Assembly: GCA_012521755.1 (NCBI GenBank)
Contig: JAAYLV010000126.1
Coordinates: forward strand, 1-34,669
Reading direction: 5' to 3'
Length of the DNA stretch: 34,669 nt
Source of the DNA: Bacillota bacterium
GTDB lineage: Bacteria > Bacillota > Limnochordia > JAAZLZ01
This document shows, one piece after another, positions 25,463 through 32,608 of this stretch (the first letter of the stretch is position 1; each line of letters opens with the position of its first letter). The notes below the pieces were generated by a model, which was given only the letters and a program-made list of their open reading frames with translations, did no database searches and was not told the origin of the DNA. A program made the translations under genes and the position numbers.

Positions 25463-25855
25463 TTAGCTCCTCCGGTCTCCCCGTCGACGGTCAAGATGGA
25501 CCTTCCCTCTAGTCTCCTTAACCTCAGGCTTGTCCGCTGCTGGCTCTCCGGCCCGGAATCCCCGCTGGCAATTTTCACACAGACGGCCGCTGGTAATGGG
25601 CGCTCCACACATTTCGCACGCCACGTGGAGCTTGTTATAAGCAAGGAGTCTGCCTTGGCGAATGAACTCTTCGATCTTCCCCAGTTCAACCCCCGTCTCC
25701 CGGCTCACTTCCACCATGTTGGCCCCCGGGTTGCTGCGCAGATAATTGCGCACCAGGTCGTAATCTCTAGCATCTTCCTGCAGACATTGACTGCACATCC
25801 CGCGCCCTGAGCTGGCGAAGAGTTTGCCGCAGCGGGGACAATTTCTTAGCTCCAC
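25463..25855 (-). CDS. YvyF-like flagellar operon protein (TIGR03826)
   Basis: The 130-residue protein carries Cys pairs at the N-terminus (CPRCGKLF and CSQC) and a second pair further on (CEMCGAPI and CENC), which suggests two zinc-ribbon sites. The central part resembles a helix-turn-helix (MVEVSRETGVELGKIEEFIRQG is the core, shown here as SRETGVELGKIEEFI). It matches B. subtilis YvyF, upstream of flgM. A regulatory or DNA-binding role is inferred from domain and context. The start is GTG with GGAGGGGAGG upstream, and it overlaps the end of comF by ten bases. The C-terminal tail is highly basic. Confidence 0.88.
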   Translation of the reverse strand: MELRNCPRCGKLFASSGRGMCSQCLQEDARDYDLVRNYLRSNPGANMVEVSRETGVELGKIEEFIRQGRLLAYNKLHVACEMCGAPITSGRLCENCQRGFRAGEPAADKPEVKETRGKVHLDRRRGDRRS

Positions 25856-26577
25856 CTTCCTCCCCTCCTTGGCGGATGACTTAAGGCAACGACACAGACT
25901 CCGACCCTGAGGGCCCCTGCCTCCAGCAAGGCGGCAGCTGCCGCATGACAGGTAGCCCCCGTAGTCAGCACATCATCCACTAACAGCACTGCCTTTCCCC
26001 GCACTCGCCCGGGGTATTCCACCCGAAAGGCGCCATCGACGTTTCCAAGGCGCGCCGATCGGTCTAATGTTGTCTGGGATGGGGTGTCCCTCCAGCGAAT
26101 CAGCGTAAACCTTGGCAGAAGCCGCCGACCAAGTTGTCGGGCCAGCCCCCTGGCGAGGAGCTCTCCCTGATCGAAGCCTCGCCTCGCCATCCTGTTTGGA
26201 TGCAGGGGAACCCAGGCGATGACGGAACAGCTCCGCAGCAGTTCCTCCTCCCTCACCGGCCCTGCAAGGAGCTCCCCTAAGGCCAAACCCAGCTCCCGGT
26301 TCCCATCGTACTTGACCCGATGGATCATCTCCTGGAGGGCGCCTTCATAAAGGCCTAGAGCCCGCAGCCCCGTGAAGGCCCAACTACCTTCGCACCCTCC
26401 ACAGGGGGAAGGCCCTCCGCACCTGTTGCAGACAGGACCCCGGATCAGCGGCAACGCACCCACGCAGCGGGAGCAAAGGCAAACCCCTTCCCTCTCCAAT
26501 GGGCCCTGGCAGGCGGCGCACCGGGGCGGTTGGGGAAAGACCATGTTTATCCCCACTTCCACCCAGCGCCAAAACAT
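25846..26577 (-). CDS. comF: ComF family protein (phosphoribosyltransferase-like)
   Basis: ComF proteins are needed for DNA uptake in competent cells and have a phosphoribosyltransferase fold. The 243-residue product begins with a zinc-binding region of Cys pairs (CAACQG, CSRC, CNRCGG, CGGC). The PRPP-binding site VLLVDDVLTTGATC is near residue 200. The ATG at 26577, with AGGTGAGGGAG upstream, gives the family-like N-terminus FWRWVEVGINMVFPQPPRC. An in-frame GTG at 26613 would add 12 residues. comFA and comFB are not adjacent upstream, so this is a separate unit heading the flagellar genes. Confidence 0.94.
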   Translation of the reverse strand: MFWRWVEVGINMVFPQPPRCAACQGPLEREGVCLCSRCVGALPLIRGPVCNRCGGPSPCGGCEGSWAFTGLRALGLYEGALQEMIHRVKYDGNRELGLALGELLAGPVREEELLRSCSVIAWVPLHPNRMARRGFDQGELLARGLARQLGRRLLPRFTLIRWRDTPSQTTLDRSARLGNVDGAFRVEYPGRVRGKAVLLVDDVLTTGATCHAAAAALLEAGALRVGVCVVALSHPPRRGGRWS

Positions 26578-26597
26578 CTCCCTCACCTGCCAATCAA

Positions 26598-26614
26598 TGT
26601 GCAATTTCTGCACA
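26598..26614. repeat. Inverted repeat upstream of comF
   Basis: TGTGCA and TGCACA (26598-26603 and 26609-26614, five-base spacer) lie 21-37 bases upstream of the comF ATG. This could be an operator or a short leader hairpin. The region 26614-26757 upstream holds no gene and no convincing promoter. Confidence 0.4.
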
Positions 26615-26758
26615 AAGGTTTTTCTTTCCTGCCTGGAAAAGTCCGCTGAAGCTCGCGAGGATTTGAGAACAGGAGCGAGGGCAACAGGTTGGCATCTACT
26701 TAGGAGATCATGGGGGATGGCAGCCTCTTCGCGGTTAAATGAGGCTGACTAACCTAAA

Positions 26759-26781
26759 GGAGGCGCCTCAACGGCGCCCCC
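26759..26781 (-). terminator. Probable terminator of the fumarase operon
   Basis: On the minus strand a nine-pair stem (GGGGGCGCC with GGCGCCTCC, one G-T pair) encloses a five-base loop and is followed by TTTAGGTT. It lies 63 bases after the fumarase beta-subunit stop. The T-tract is short, so efficiency is uncertain. Confidence 0.5.
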
Positions 26782-26844
26782 TCTGCAGCACAGCCTAATG
26801 TCAGAGCCAGACTTCCCTCAACAGCCGATGGGGAAGAAAACCCT

Positions 26845-27405
26845 TCAGCCCGTCGAGCCCGTTCGCCGATAGCGGGCCGCTCCCTCTTGGTAAAGATCGC
26901 CCCCGTGGCAGTCATTGACGACGATGACGGGGAAATCTTCAACAACCAGCTCCCGCAAGGCTTCGGTGCCAAGTTCAGGATAAGCTACCACCCTGGCCTC
27001 TTTGATATGTTTGGCCAAGAGCGCTGCGGCGCCCCCGACGGCGGCGCAGTAGACGGCCCGATGCTCCTGCAGAGCAGCTTTGACCTGGGGAGACCTAGGG
27101 CCTTTGCCGATTACGCATTTCAGCCCTAAGGCTAATAGGGGCGGCGTGTAAGGATCCATCCGGTAGCTGGTCGTCGGTCCGGCAGGACCGATGACCGCCG
27201 GAGGACGGGCTGGAGCCGGCCCGACATAATAAATGACCTGGCCTTCAAGATCGAGCGGGAGGGCTTCCTTCTGCTCAATCAGCTCAATTAGCTTCTTGTG
27301 GGCCGCATCCCTTGCTGTGTAAATCTTGCCCGACAAGAGCACCCGATCGCCGACCCGCAAGTCTTCAACATCCGCCCTCGTCAAAGGAGTGGTCAGGCGC
27401 TTCAT
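26845..27405 (-). CDS. Fumarate hydratase, beta subunit (class I, Fe-S)
   Basis: The C-terminal half of a class I Fe-S hydro-lyase, 186 residues. Marker segments are GDRVLLSGKIYTARDAAHK near residues 18-37, the IGPAGPTTSYRMDPYTP region and KCVIGKG. With the alpha subunit it interconverts fumarate and malate. L-tartrate dehydratase uses the same architecture and cannot be fully excluded. The neighbouring malic enzyme favours fumarase. The ATG uses GAGGTGGG, which overlaps the stop of the alpha subunit gene; the gap is nine bases. Confidence 0.92.
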   Translation of the reverse strand: MKRLTTPLTRADVEDLRVGDRVLLSGKIYTARDAAHKKLIELIEQKEALPLDLEGQVIYYVGPAPARPPAVIGPAGPTTSYRMDPYTPPLLALGLKCVIGKGPRSPQVKAALQEHRAVYCAAVGGAAALLAKHIKEARVVAYPELGTEALRELVVEDFPVIVVNDCHGGDLYQEGAARYRRTGSTG

Positions 27406-27414
27406 TGTCCCACC

Positions 27415-28263
27415 TCACAGTACCGCCGTTTGGTGCCTGGCCGCATGGCAATTCATGTTGACTGCCACCGGCATCCCGGTGATATGACAAGGATAAACTT
27501 CGATATGGACGGCCAGGGCTGTGATGCGCCCCCCGAGCCCCTGGGGACCGATCCCCAGGTTGTTGATCTCTTCCAGCAGCTCCCTCTCCAAGCGAGCATA
27601 GAAAGGATCGGGGTGCTCCTCCCCTACTGGTCGCAAAAGGGCCTTCTTGGCCAGATAGGCCACCTTTTCGAAGTTGCCCCCCAGCCCTACGCCGACGACG
27701 ACCGGCGGGCAGGGATTAGGTCCTGCTCGCTCCACCTGCTCGAGGACGAACCGCCGCAGCCCCTCCTCTCCCGCCGCGGGGGGAAGCATCGCGAGGGCGC
27801 TCATGTTTTCGCTCCCGCCTCCCTTGGGGGCAACGGTGATTTGCAGCCGATTCCCGGGCACAATCTGGGTGTGGATGATGGCCGGGGTGTTGTCGTTGGT
27901 GTTGACCCTGCGCAAAGGATCGGCAACGACGGATTTGCGCAGATAGCCTTGGGTGTATCCTTGCCTTACTCCCTCATTAACCGCCTCCGTCAAGTCTCCC
28001 CCAACGATGTGAACGTCCTGGCCCAGCTCTAAGAAGACGACGGCCATCCCCGTATCCTGGCACATGGGAACCTCTTCTTCCGCAGCCAGTCGGTGATTTT
28101 CCAGAATCTGGCGAAGGATGTCCTTGCCAACGGGAGACTCCTCCTTGGCCAAGGCCCCTTCCAGGGCGCACATCACATCAGGACCTAGTTCACTGTTGGC
28201 CTTGATGCAAAGGCGGCGGACTGTCTGGACAATCTCGGCGCAGCTGATCTCACGCATCCTCAC
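27415..28263 (-). CDS. Fumarate hydratase, alpha subunit (class I, Fe-S)
   Basis: The 282-residue subunit binds a 4Fe-4S cluster through three Cys residues, seen as Cys68 (MCQDTGM), Cys185 (NPCPPVVVGVG) and Cys259 (YPCHITG). The APKGGGSENMSALAML motif is typical of the family. It adds water to fumarate to give malate, which feeds the malic enzyme encoded just upstream. The cluster is usually oxygen-sensitive, which fits an anaerobic or microaerobic host. GTG (28263) and ATG (28257) are both plausible starts; the first has AGGGG five bases upstream. Confidence 0.93.
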   Translation of the reverse strand: MRMREISCAEIVQTVRRLCIKANSELGPDVMCALEGALAKEESPVGKDILRQILENHRLAAEEEVPMCQDTGMAVVFLELGQDVHIVGGDLTEAVNEGVRQGYTQGYLRKSVVADPLRRVNTNDNTPAIIHTQIVPGNRLQITVAPKGGGSENMSALAMLPPAAGEEGLRRFVLEQVERAGPNPCPPVVVGVGLGGNFEKVAYLAKKALLRPVGEEHPDPFYARLERELLEEINNLGIGPQGLGGRITALAVHIEVYPCHITGMPVAVNMNCHAARHQTAVL

Positions 28264-28271
28264 TTCGACCC

Positions 28272-29609
28272 CTATTCTTCTTCGGGGAAAGGCACAAACC
28301 CCTGCTCGGCATAAAGAGCCGCCGCTTTGCGAGCCCGCTCGATGGTGGCCACAGCCTCTTCGTAGAGCTCTTCCCCGCTTTTTATGATCCGGGCAACCCC
28401 CTGCTCAATTGCCTTAAGGCCTACAGCCCGGGCTTGCCGGGGGAATACCTCCCAATCATCCATGCTGGGGATGATGTAATCCTCCCTAAGACCTTTATCC
28501 TCTGCACAGCGGGCCAGTTCCACGGCCGCGGCAACGCACATTTCATCGGTAATTGTCTTCGCCCTTACATCGAGGGCCCCGCGGAAGATCCCGGGGAAAC
28601 AGACGGAGTTGTTCACCTGGTTGGGGAAGTCAGCCCTCCCCGTGGCCACGATCCGGGCACCCGCCTCCTTGGCCTCCCAAGGCCAGATCTCCGGCACCGG
28701 ATTGGCACAGGCAAAGACGATTGGGTCGGACGCCATCTTCTGGACCCATTCCTTCTTGATCACACCCGGCCCCGGCTGGGACAGGCCAATGACTACATCG
28801 GCCCCCTCCATGGCCTCCTCGATCCCGCCGGTGACGCCCCGGCCGTTGGTCTTCAGACACATCTCCCATTTTTCCTTGTTCCTGTCCTGCAGTTCCGTCC
28901 GGCCCCGATGGAGGGCGCCCTTGCTGTCAACCATCACCAGATTCTTCGGATTTGCTCCCGCGGCCATCAACAGCCTGGCGGTGCAAATGTTGGCTGCCCC
29001 CGCCCCGATGCAGGTTATCTGTACATCGGCCAAGTCTTTGCCGACGATTTTCAGAGCGTTCAGCAAAGCCGCCAAGGTCACCGACGCGGTTCCCTGCTGA
29101 TCATCGTGCCAGACGGGAATCTCCATTTCTGCTCGCAGCCGCTCCAGGATGTAGAAGCATTTCGGCTGGGCAATGTCTTCCAGGTTGATGCCCCCGAAGG
29201 AAGGCTGGAGGAGCTTGACGGCGGTGATGAACTCATCGGGTTCTTCTGTGTCGAGGCAGATGGGGACGGCATCTACCCCGCCTAGGTACTTGTACAAGAG
29301 GGCTTTTCCTTCCATGACGGGCATGGCCGCTTCCGGGCCGATGTTGCCCAGGCCCAGCACCCGGGTTCCATCGGAGACGACGGCGACGGTGTTCGCCTTG
29401 TTGGTGTACTCATAAACCAGTTCCTTATTCTCTTGGATGGCCTTGCACGGCGCCGCGACTCCCGGGGAGTACCAAATGGCAAAGTCGTCAAAATCACGGA
29501 TGAAGCACTTAGGGATCGTTTCGATTTTCCCCTTGCACAGGGGGTGATACTTCAAAGCATCTTCTGCCGGCTTGCGGGCCTTGGCCAGAAGGTCATCGCG
29601 ATTTTGCAA
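28272..29609 (-). CDS. NAD(P)-dependent malic enzyme
   Basis: Malic enzyme oxidatively decarboxylates malate to pyruvate. The 445-residue product has the short bacterial architecture without a phosphotransacetylase domain. Key segments are WYSPGVAAPCKAI, VSDGTRVLGLGNIGPEAAMP, the PVWHDDQQGTASVTLAALL metal-site region and the nucleotide motif IGAGAANICTARLL. The start is uncertain. The TTG at 29609 has AAGGGAG eight bases upstream and gives a family-like N-terminus. A TTG at 29663 or a GTG at 29618 is less well supported. Coenzyme preference cannot be assigned. The fumarase genes follow after eight bases. Confidence 0.93.
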   Translation of the reverse strand: MQNRDDLLAKARKPAEDALKYHPLCKGKIETIPKCFIRDFDDFAIWYSPGVAAPCKAIQENKELVYEYTNKANTVAVVSDGTRVLGLGNIGPEAAMPVMEGKALLYKYLGGVDAVPICLDTEEPDEFITAVKLLQPSFGGINLEDIAQPKCFYILERLRAEMEIPVWHDDQQGTASVTLAALLNALKIVGKDLADVQITCIGAGAANICTARLLMAAGANPKNLVMVDSKGALHRGRTELQDRNKEKWEMCLKTNGRGVTGGIEEAMEGADVVIGLSQPGPGVIKKEWVQKMASDPIVFACANPVPEIWPWEAKEAGARIVATGRADFPNQVNNSVCFPGIFRGALDVRAKTITDEMCVAAAVELARCAEDKGLREDYIIPSMDDWEVFPRQARAVGLKAIEQGVARIIKSGEELYEEAVATIERARKAAALYAEQGFVPFPEEE

Positions 29610-29622
29610 GCTCTTCACTCCC

Positions 29623-29652
29623 TTACTTGGTCCTACGCGTTGAATACCACAT
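29623..29652 (-). CDS. Possible nine-residue leader ORF before malic enzyme
   Basis: An ATG with AAGGAG 12 bases upstream opens a ten-codon frame (MWYSTRRTK, stop TAA). Its stop overlaps the Shine-Dalgarno sequence of the preferred malic enzyme start, which would permit translational coupling. It may equally be chance; no conservation can be tested here. Confidence 0.15.
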   Translation of the reverse strand: MWYSTRRTK

Positions 29653-29710
29653 GGGGATGCCAAACTCCTTTTTTCACAAACTCAGACTGTTGGCGGCAGC
29701 AGCATATCTT

Positions 29711-30667
29711 CTACAGAACGAGCCTCCCCTTCTCCAACAGCAGCTCCCCATCGATCACGACGGTAGGTTCCCGCAGAATCCCATCGTGGTGGCTGGCCAC
29801 TTGAATGGTGCCGCCAAAGAAACTATTGTTGCCTATGGCAATATGGATAGTCCCCAGGACCTTCTCATCCTCCAGGACTTGGCCGCAGATGACCGCCTGA
29901 TCGTTTGTGCCAACCCCCAGCTCGCCGATCATGTAGGCTGCCTCGCCCAATCCTTCCAGTACCCCTCGCAACGCATCCGCGTCGGGGCCTTGGAGATCGA
30001 CGACGACCCCATCCCTGACTTCCATGACGATGGGCTCCTTGAGCATGCCTACCCCGGACATGGCTCCATCGATGACCAGTGTGCCCTGGGCGCTTCCCTC
30101 TACCGGAGCGATGTAGGCCTCCCCTGCGGGAAGGTTGCCAAATTCCCCAGGTCGATGAAGGATCCCCGTATCAGGCTGTCCCTCCCGGCCCTTGATGGAA
30201 AGGGTGAGGTCTGTTCCCGCGGGCGTCGTGATCTTCACCTTCTCACCCCGGGAGAGGATCTGGGCCACTTCTTTGCTCCTTGCGGCTATGACCTCATAAT
30301 CGGCAAACAGGGCCCTTTCCATAGTCTCCCGGGTGATGCCCGGCAGGGACGCCACCCTCGCCCCGGCTTGGGTGGCCTGCTTCCTGGCTTTAGTATGGGA
30401 CAGGGACTTGGTCGTTACCGCCAGGACCACATCGGCACCGGCCATGGCCGCAGCCACTAGTTCTGGAGGCTCCGACCCGTGGGTCTTGCGCTCATCCATT
30501 TCCAACAGGATTGCCTCCGCCCCCATCTGCGCCGCTACCTTCCGAAAAGGCAATGCCAGCTCCCACCGCCCCGGGTCGGTGACGATCAATACAGTCTCAT
30601 TTGCCCGGACCCCCAAACACTGGTCGAGGGCCACCCGGGCTGCATCAAAGAGTTTTGAACTCGACAT
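29711..30667 (-). CDS. Aminopeptidase-like protein (M29/AmpS, NicX-like superfamily)
   Basis: The 318-residue protein resembles the leucyl aminopeptidase (aminopeptidase T)/NicX-type metalloprotein group. Candidate metal ligands lie in AGEAYIAPVEGSAQG, MIGELGVGTN, GTIHIAIGNNSFFGG and HHDGIL, followed by PTVVIDGELLLEKG. It is shorter than classical M29 enzymes (about 400 residues). NicX relatives are ring-opening dioxygenases, so a non-peptidase activity is possible. The ATG follows GGAGGGG. It heads the malic enzyme-fumarase group but has a 119-base gap after dctM. No signal peptide, so it is cytoplasmic. Confidence 0.8.
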   Translation of the reverse strand: MSSSKLFDAARVALDQCLGVRANETVLIVTDPGRWELALPFRKVAAQMGAEAILLEMDERKTHGSEPPELVAAAMAGADVVLAVTTKSLSHTKARKQATQAGARVASLPGITRETMERALFADYEVIAARSKEVAQILSRGEKVKITTPAGTDLTLSIKGREGQPDTGILHRPGEFGNLPAGEAYIAPVEGSAQGTLVIDGAMSGVGMLKEPIVMEVRDGVVVDLQGPDADALRGVLEGLGEAAYMIGELGVGTNDQAVICGQVLEDEKVLGTIHIAIGNNSFFGGTIQVASHHDGILREPTVVIDGELLLEKGRLVL

Positions 30668-30745
30668 GAAAAATCCCCTCCATCGAATCAGAGTGTCCCT
30701 GGAGGAGTGTTTCGCATGTTCCTGGTCATTATCCTTTTTGTTGAC

Positions 30746-30780
30746 AGCCGGGGGAAGCTAAGAGCCTCCCCCTGGCTCTT
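30746..30780 (-). other. Competing hairpins downstream of dctM
   Basis: Just after the dctM stop, the transcript can form AAGAGCC/GGCTCTT (30774-30780 with 30760-30766, seven-base loop). Alternatively AGCC-GGGGGA can pair with TCCCCC-GGCT (30746-30755 with 30767-30777). The two share bases and exclude each other. No T-tract follows, so a simple terminator is unlikely; mRNA end protection or regulated readthrough into the aminopeptidase gene is possible. Confidence 0.45.
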
Positions 30781-30785
30781 TGCCG

Positions 30786-32066
30786 CTAGGATCCATAGAC
30801 TAGATTGGGTAGCCACGTGACCGTCGCCGGTACATAGGTAATGATCAGCAGAACAACGAGGAGAGGAACTAGAAACGGCAAGGTCGCCTTGATCACCTTC
30901 GCTACAGGCACTTCGGCAATGTCACTGACTACAAACAAACCGATGCCAACGGGAGGAGTGATGAAGCCGATAAGGATGTTGTACACGACGACAAGGCCTA
31001 GATGGACAAGATCGATGCCCACAGCCTTAGCCATGTGAGCAAGTACCGGAGCTACGATCACCAAGATAGCTACCGACTCCATGAGGGTTCCCAATATCAG
31101 TAGAAACACGTTGATTAACAACAGTACGATAACCGGGTTAGTGGTGTAGGAAAGGATCACGCTGCTCACATATTGGGGAATGTTCTCCCGAACCACCAGC
31201 CAGCCGAATACCGATGCGGAAAAGATGATGAACATCACCACTGCCGTCGACTTGACTGAATCAACAAGTACTTCCCACAAGACGCGCAGATTCATCTCTC
31301 TGTAGATGAACCCTAAGACAGTGGCATAGGCAATGGCAACTGCACCGGCCTCCGTCGGCGTGACCACCCCGGCGAAGATGCCCCCAAGGATAAATACAGG
31401 GGCTAACAGCGGCAGGGCCGCATCCCTGAGGGCCCTTCCCACCTCTGCCAGCGAGGCCCGGGGCTGTATCGGCACATCGTGGTCAGACTGGAAGAAGTAG
31501 ACCATGAGCATGAGAGCCGCGGCGATGAGGAGCCCAGGTATGATTCCCCCCAGAAAGAGCCGACCGACGGACACCTCTGTGATCACCGCATAAATGACCA
31601 GCATCACACTAGGAGGGATAATAGGCCCGATAACCGAAGAAGCTGCCGTCACCGCTGCCGAAAAAGCCGGGTCATACCCCTGCTCGACCATGGCATTAAT
31701 TTCAATAGTCCCAAGTCCCGCAACGTCAGCATTGGCAGTCCCGGACATCCCGGCGAAGATAACGCTAGCCAGAATATTTACGTGGGCTAAACCTCCCTTG
31801 ATATGTCCGACCAAAGCGTTGGCAAAGGAGAAGATGCGAGTAGTGACCCCCGTTTGATTCATCATCTGTCCAGCCAGGATAAAAAAGGGCACCGCCAATA
31901 GGGGGAAACTCTCCATTCCGCTGGCGAAGCGTTGAGGAATCAAAGTCAACGGATATCGCCCTTGATACAGGATGTAAATGAACGATGAGATGCCCATGGA
32001 AAAACCGATCGGCATCCCTATGAAAAGGAATACTAATAGGCCGCCAACTAGAATTGCAATTCCCAC
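30786..32066 (-). CDS. dctM: TRAP transporter large membrane subunit DctM
   Basis: DctM is the 12-helix channel of a TRAP (tripartite ATP-independent periplasmic) transporter driven by a sodium gradient. The 426-residue protein begins MGIAILVGGLLVFLFIGMPI and has FAGMSGTANADVAGLGTIEI, IIPPSVMLVIYA and GFITPPVGIGLFVVSDIAE, all typical of the family. The start is GTG, one base after the dctQ stop. The three transporter genes are complete and in the common P-Q-M order. Confidence 0.97.
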   Translation of the reverse strand: MGIAILVGGLLVFLFIGMPIGFSMGISSFIYILYQGRYPLTLIPQRFASGMESFPLLAVPFFILAGQMMNQTGVTTRIFSFANALVGHIKGGLAHVNILASVIFAGMSGTANADVAGLGTIEINAMVEQGYDPAFSAAVTAASSVIGPIIPPSVMLVIYAVITEVSVGRLFLGGIIPGLLIAAALMLMVYFFQSDHDVPIQPRASLAEVGRALRDAALPLLAPVFILGGIFAGVVTPTEAGAVAIAYATVLGFIYREMNLRVLWEVLVDSVKSTAVVMFIIFSASVFGWLVVRENIPQYVSSVILSYTTNPVIVLLLINVFLLILGTLMESVAILVIVAPVLAHMAKAVGIDLVHLGLVVVYNILIGFITPPVGIGLFVVSDIAEVPVAKVIKATLPFLVPLLVVLLIITYVPATVTWLPNLVYGS

Positions 32067-32067
32067 A

Positions 32068-32556
32068 TCAAGCCCCCCTCGTTAGTTCCTTTGCGGAACC
32101 GAACAGGTCCAGCCAAATATCGTGAGCTACAGAGATGGCCATGGAGATCGACATAAAGAAGCAGGGAAGGGAATAATACCTTTTTGGTATGCGAAGAGCC
32201 ACACTAACATGTCGCGCCTGCACCGGCTGGAGCTTAATCGTAGCCCAAGCCAGACAAACAAGGAAGGCAAGTATGAGTACGTTGATAAAGAGCTTGACAA
32301 TTGCTTTCGTTCCGGGCTTGAGAAACTCATAGAAGGTGTCAATGGCGATATGCCGTTTGTCCTTGAGGACAATGTCTGCGCCGATGAAACTCAGCCAAAC
32401 AAATAGGAAGACCACCAACTCCTCCGCCCAGGTCGTCGGCGAATGAAAACCATAACGCAAGATGACTTGCATTAAGGTAACGGCGACGATGGTTGCCATG
32501 GCCAAACCGCAAAAGACCGTCTCTATTTTTCTGATGGCAGACAACAAAGACCGCAC
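32068..32556 (-). CDS. dctQ: TRAP transporter small membrane subunit DctQ
   Basis: The 162-residue protein has four membrane helices. It carries the conserved block RYGFHSPTTWAEELVVFLFVW (given here in part as TTWAEELVVFLFVW), then GADIVLKDKRHIAIDTFY, as in DctQ family members. It supports DctM and completes the membrane unit. The start is GTG, with AAAGGA nine bases upstream and just after the hairpin that separates it from dctP. Confidence 0.95.
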   Translation of the reverse strand: MRSLLSAIRKIETVFCGLAMATIVAVTLMQVILRYGFHSPTTWAEELVVFLFVWLSFIGADIVLKDKRHIAIDTFYEFLKPGTKAIVKLFINVLILAFLVCLAWATIKLQPVQARHVSVALRIPKRYYSLPCFFMSISMAISVAHDIWLDLFGSAKELTRGA

Positions 32557-32575
32557 TTGGCGTCATCCTTTCACG

Positions 32576-32596
32576 GGGGAGGGCTTTGCCCTCCCC
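32576..32596 (-). other. Intercistronic hairpin between dctP and dctQ
   Basis: GGGGAGGGC and GCCCTCCCC form a perfect nine-pair stem with a three-base loop. It follows the dctP stop by 12 bases and lies directly before the dctQ ribosome binding site, without a T-tract. In many transport operons such a stem lets the binding protein accumulate above the membrane subunits; that effect is inferred here. Confidence 0.6.
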
Positions 32597-32608
32597 TTGT
32601 TGTATCGA

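Noticed and set aside
30731-30750. TTGACA-like box and GATAAT near the aminopeptidase gene
   Set aside because: No partner hexamer lies at 16-18 bases in the same orientation, so no promoter is called.
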